Notes under the pieces: generated by a model
The model's database searches: none
The model's input: only the letters and a program-made list of their open reading frames with translations
What the model was told of the DNA's origin: nothing
NCBI GenBank assembly: GCA_937949945.1
Contig: CALFEQ010000080.1
Coordinates: forward strand, 1-64,000
Source of the DNA: an uncultured Myxococcales bacterium
Lineage (GTDB): Bacteria; Myxococcota_A; Polyangia; Polyangiales; Polyangiaceae
Length of the DNA: 64,000 nt
Reading direction: 5' to 3'
Shown here: piece by piece, positions 61,576-64,000 of the stretch
How the letters are laid out: each line of letters starts with the position of its first letter
Position numbering within the stretch: the first letter of the stretch is position 1
Translations under genes and position numbers: made by a program

Positions 61576-62202
61576 ATGGACACTCTCGCCTTCGTTCTTG
61601 CGGCGATGAACGCCGTCGCACCAGACGCGGACCATACGGAGCTCGGAAGCGCCATCGCGCGCGTCGTCGATGCACAGCCCTATGCCCGAGACGAGAGATC
61701 GCGGCGGCAGATTGCGGCGCTTGTCGTCGCGGTCGCTTTCCGTGAAGGGTCCCTCCGGACGCGCGTGTTCGGAGATCACGACAAACACGGGAGACCCCAC
61801 TCGTTCTGCACGATGCAGATCCACGACAGGTCGGGCGGGTCCCCGGCGCTGAACGACGACCTCGACCTCTGCATCAGCACGGGTCTCAAGATGCTCCGCA
61901 CGTCGATGCGCATGTGCCCGAGCCATCCCGTCGCGTTCTATGCGGAAGGGCCGCGCGGCTGCACCTCGAAGAGGGCGCAGCGCATCAGCAACGACCGCGT
62001 CGCCCTCGCCAAGTGGATCGCGGCGACTGCGACACGCAAGCTCGAGGAGGAGGCTCGGAGCCGACCTGCCGAGCAGACGGCGACCGTCACCGAATCGCCA
62101 CGCGACGTCGTGTCCGTGGCGAATCGCCCCAAAGAGCCACTGCTCGCGCGTCACGTCCCGGCGAAGCTGGCGATCGACCCGATGCCGGTGCACTGGCGGT
62201 GA
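61576..62202 (+). CDS. Lysozyme/transglycosylase-like protein (predicted)
   Basis: 208 residues from MDTLAFV; the longer upstream frame is Arg-rich and unlikely. The region 30-150 has the outline of an SLT/lysozyme domain: AALVVAVAFREGSLRTRVFGDHD with a possible catalytic Glu57, then PHSFCTMQIHDRSG in the place of the family's GLFQI-type motif, and a helical NDDLDLCISTGLKMLRTSMRMC. Cys residues (78, about 100, 116, 129) may form disulfides. The last 50 residues are Arg/Pro-rich. The fold call rests on pattern only, not on a search. Confidence 0.55.
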   Translation: MDTLAFVLAAMNAVAPDADHTELGSAIARVVDAQPYARDERSRRQIAALVVAVAFREGSLRTRVFGDHDKHGRPHSFCTMQIHDRSGGSPALNDDLDLCISTGLKMLRTSMRMCPSHPVAFYAEGPRGCTSKRAQRISNDRVALAKWIAATATRKLEEEARSRPAEQTATVTESPRDVVSVANRPKEPLLARHVPAKLAIDPMPVHWR

Positions 62203-62442
62203 GGGTGCGCCGGCCGAGCATCGCCTGCTGCTCGACGGCTGCACGTCTGCGGCCTGCACGCCCTGCTCGCACGTGCCGGTACGGGCGGCCCGCTCCTGCC
62301 GGCACGCGCGGGCGCAGCCGCGCTCGCTCTCGTACGGCCAAGCTCGCGCTTTCCGGCCGGCGGGCGCTGCGATCGTGCGTGCCTTCCGCGGCTCGTTGTG
62401 GAAGATCGCGGGCCCCGTGCCCCTCGCACGGAGAGCCTCGCG

Positions 62443-64000
62443 ATGCATGCGTTTCCGCTCCACCTCTCCCGCCGTGTCGTCATCTTCGTCCTGACGGTCC
62501 TCTCGGCGCTGCTCTCGACGTCCGTCGCCCGGGCGTGGGAGGACGGCGAGAGCGTCGGGCCGGACCTCAGCACGCCGCGCCGAGCGGTCGCCGCCTTCTT
62601 CGACGCGGTCGAGGCCGGCGACTACGACACCGCCGCGCGCGTGCTCGATCTCCACGCGATCCCCGCCGCTACCCGCGCGGAGCACGGACGCGAGGCCGCC
62701 AAGCAGCTCTACACCGTGCTCGAGCGCGTCGCCTGGGTCGAGCTCGCGAAGCTCTCGGACGATCCGAAGGGGAGGCCGGAGGACGGAGAGAACTCCGAGA
62801 TCATCGCGACGGCCAGTTACGGCGAGCGCCAGGTGCCGATCACGCTGGTACGGACGAGCAGCCTCCGCCCGGAGTGGGTCTTCTCCTCGGCGACCGTCGC
62901 GCGGCTCCCGAAGCTCTACGAGGAGCACGGCCCGGGCATGCTCGAGCGCAGCGTCCCCGAGTGGCTCCGCTCGAAGCGGGTCTGGGGCCTCGCCGCGTGG
63001 CAGTGGCTCGGGCTGCCGATCGCGGTGCTCGTCGCGCTCGTGGCGGGGGTCGTCCTGTCGACGGTCTTGCGCTGGATCGCGACGCGTTTGACGTCGCGCA
63101 CGTCGACGAAGTGGGACGACGAGCTCGCCGCCGCGCTCTACGCGCCGATGCGCCTCTTCCTCGCCGCCGTCGTCTTCCGCTTCCTCCTCGATCCCCTCGC
63201 GCTCAGCGCGGCCGCGACGCACATCTCGTCGCGACTCGTCGGCATCGCCACGATCGCGACCCTCGCGTGGGTCGCCGTGCGCGTCGTCACGGTGGGCTCG
63301 CGCTGGGTCGAGGAGCACGCGAAGAAGAGCGCCGCCGGTACCGACGACGAGGAGCTACGCGCGCGCGGGATCGCCACGCAGGTCCGCATCCTGCGGCGCG
63401 TCCTCAACGTGGCCATCGGCGTCATCGCGCTGGCGCTGATGCTGACGCAGTTCGAGCTCGTCCGGAACATCGGCGTGTCGCTGCTCGCGTCCGCCGGCCT
63501 CGCCGGCGTCGTCCTCGGCTTCGCCGCGCAGCGCACGATCGGAAGCCTCATCGCGGGCATCCAGCTCTCCGCGACGCAGCCGATCCGCATCGGCGACGTC
63601 GTCATCGTCGAGGGCGAGTGGGGGACGATCGAGGAGATCACGCTCACCTACGTCGTCGTGCGGATCTGGGACGAGCGACGCCTCATCGTTCCGATGTCGC
63701 GGTTCCTCGAGCATCCGTTCCAGAACTGGACGAAGACGTCCGCGCAGCTCCACGGCACGATCTTCTTCCACGTCGACTGGACGTTCCCCGTCGACGCCAT
63801 GCGCCAGGAGCTCGACCGCATCCTCGAGGACCACCCCTTCTGGGACAAGCGCACCAAGGGCGTCGTCGTGACCGACGCCAAGGAGCGCACGCTCGAGGTC
63901 CGCGTGCTCGTCAGCGCGGCGGACTCGGGCAAGCTCTGGAACCTGCGCGTCGACGTCCGCGAGAAGCTGGTGAAGTGGCTGCAGCAGCTCGAGGGCGGCC
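62443..64000 (+). CDS. MscS-family mechanosensitive channel (3' end missing)
   Basis: At least 519 codons from ATG 62443, running off the right edge; GGAGAG lies 8 nt upstream. A signal peptide (VVIFVLTVLSALLSTSVARA) is followed by an extracytoplasmic domain (about 30-180) and membrane helices. The MscS core includes NIGVSLLASAGLAGVVLGFAAQRTIGSLIAGIQL and QPIRIGDVVIVEGEWGTIEEITLTYVVVRIWDERRLIVPMSRF. It would open under membrane tension to release solutes. The long N-terminal domain is like YnaI/MscK-type variants rather than minimal MscS. Confidence 0.92.
   Translation, partial: MHAFPLHLSRRVVIFVLTVLSALLSTSVARAWEDGESVGPDLSTPRRAVAAFFDAVEAGDYDTAARVLDLHAIPAATRAEHGREAAKQLYTVLERVAWVELAKLSDDPKGRPEDGENSEIIATASYGERQVPITLVRTSSLRPEWVFSSATVARLPKLYEEHGPGMLERSVPEWLRSKRVWGLAAWQWLGLPIAVLVALVAGVVLSTVLRWIATRLTSRTSTKWDDELAAALYAPMRLFLAAVVFRFLLDPLALSAAATHISSRLVGIATIATLAWVAVRVVTVGSRWVEEHAKKSAAGTDDEELRARGIATQVRILRRVLNVAIGVIALALMLTQFELVRNIGVSLLASAGLAGVVLGFAAQRTIGSLIAGIQLSATQPIRIGDVVIVEGEWGTIEEITLTYVVVRIWDERRLIVPMSRFLEHPFQNWTKTSAQLHGTIFFHVDWTFPVDAMRQELDRILEDHPFWDKRTKGVVVTDAKERTLEVRVLVSAADSGKLWNLRVDVREKLVKWLQQLEGG

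Overview
The window is chromosomal DNA of a very GC-rich Gram-negative bacterium, most likely a myxobacterium of the class Polyangia (Myxococcota). The signs are a strong G/C third-position bias, many lipoproteins with Ser/Gly-rich linkers, Cys-rich secreted proteins, a Roadblock/LC7 protein, a GldA/F/G-like ABC system and bacterial Tes-like radical SAM chemistry. This assignment is inferred from gene content and style, not from a database search.

Layout. Positions 1-371 are the 5' end of a 16S rRNA gene on the minus strand. Its leader contains a boxA-like element, and the promoter is near-consensus with two A-tracts upstream. Positions 1330-5036 hold a tightly overlapping minus-strand operon (ttcA, two membrane proteins, a PpiC-type lipoprotein, a Roadblock protein). 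It is followed by pepA with a histone-like tail, a PilZ-like protein, a lipoprotein, a two-domain cNMP-like protein and a PQQ-type beta-propeller. Positions 13148-20327 encode lipoproteins, including two secreted GH13 alpha-amylase-family enzymes with a shared four-cysteine insertion, and an LppC-like binding protein. Positions 20453-25588 carry succinate dehydrogenase (sdhC, sdhA, sdhB); a terminator-like hairpin and an OPA-family MFS transporter separate sdhA from sdhB. Positions 25642-28412 encode surface and secreted proteins (CAP domain, outer-membrane barrel, a tandem pair of Cys-rich lipoproteins). Positions 28533-34332 hold a GH35 beta-galactosidase, a divergent winged-helix regulator, an AmgK-like sugar kinase, rsmG and an unrecognised protein. 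Positions 34373-41836 hold a bestrophin channel, a lipoprotein and a TetR-MFP-RND efflux operon with a readable promoter/operator. Positions 42080-46641 encode a Clp ATPase, a two-lobed retropepsin-like lipoprotein and a LamG-like lipoprotein. Positions 46660-49010 are a Tes-like radical SAM gene with a trailing MarR gene. Then come YjbQ, a lipoprotein, an HD-type protein, leucine dehydrogenase, a second LamG-like lipoprotein, a four-gene Gld-type ABC operon (54213-59349), adenosine deaminase, a lysozyme-like protein and a truncated MscS channel that runs off the end.

The most striking unexplained feature is a family of intergenic heptamer arrays. Fifteen or more short arrays of 7-bp units fitting GNCYYCR, or its complement YGRRGNC, occur only between genes. 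Most have exactly four units. Neighbouring arrays are often inverted, so that long hairpins could form. In at least two operons the last unit next to the start codon appears to supply the Shine-Dalgarno sequence. They resemble in style the heptanucleotide STRR repeats known from cyanobacteria, but the unit sequences differ and vary from array to array.
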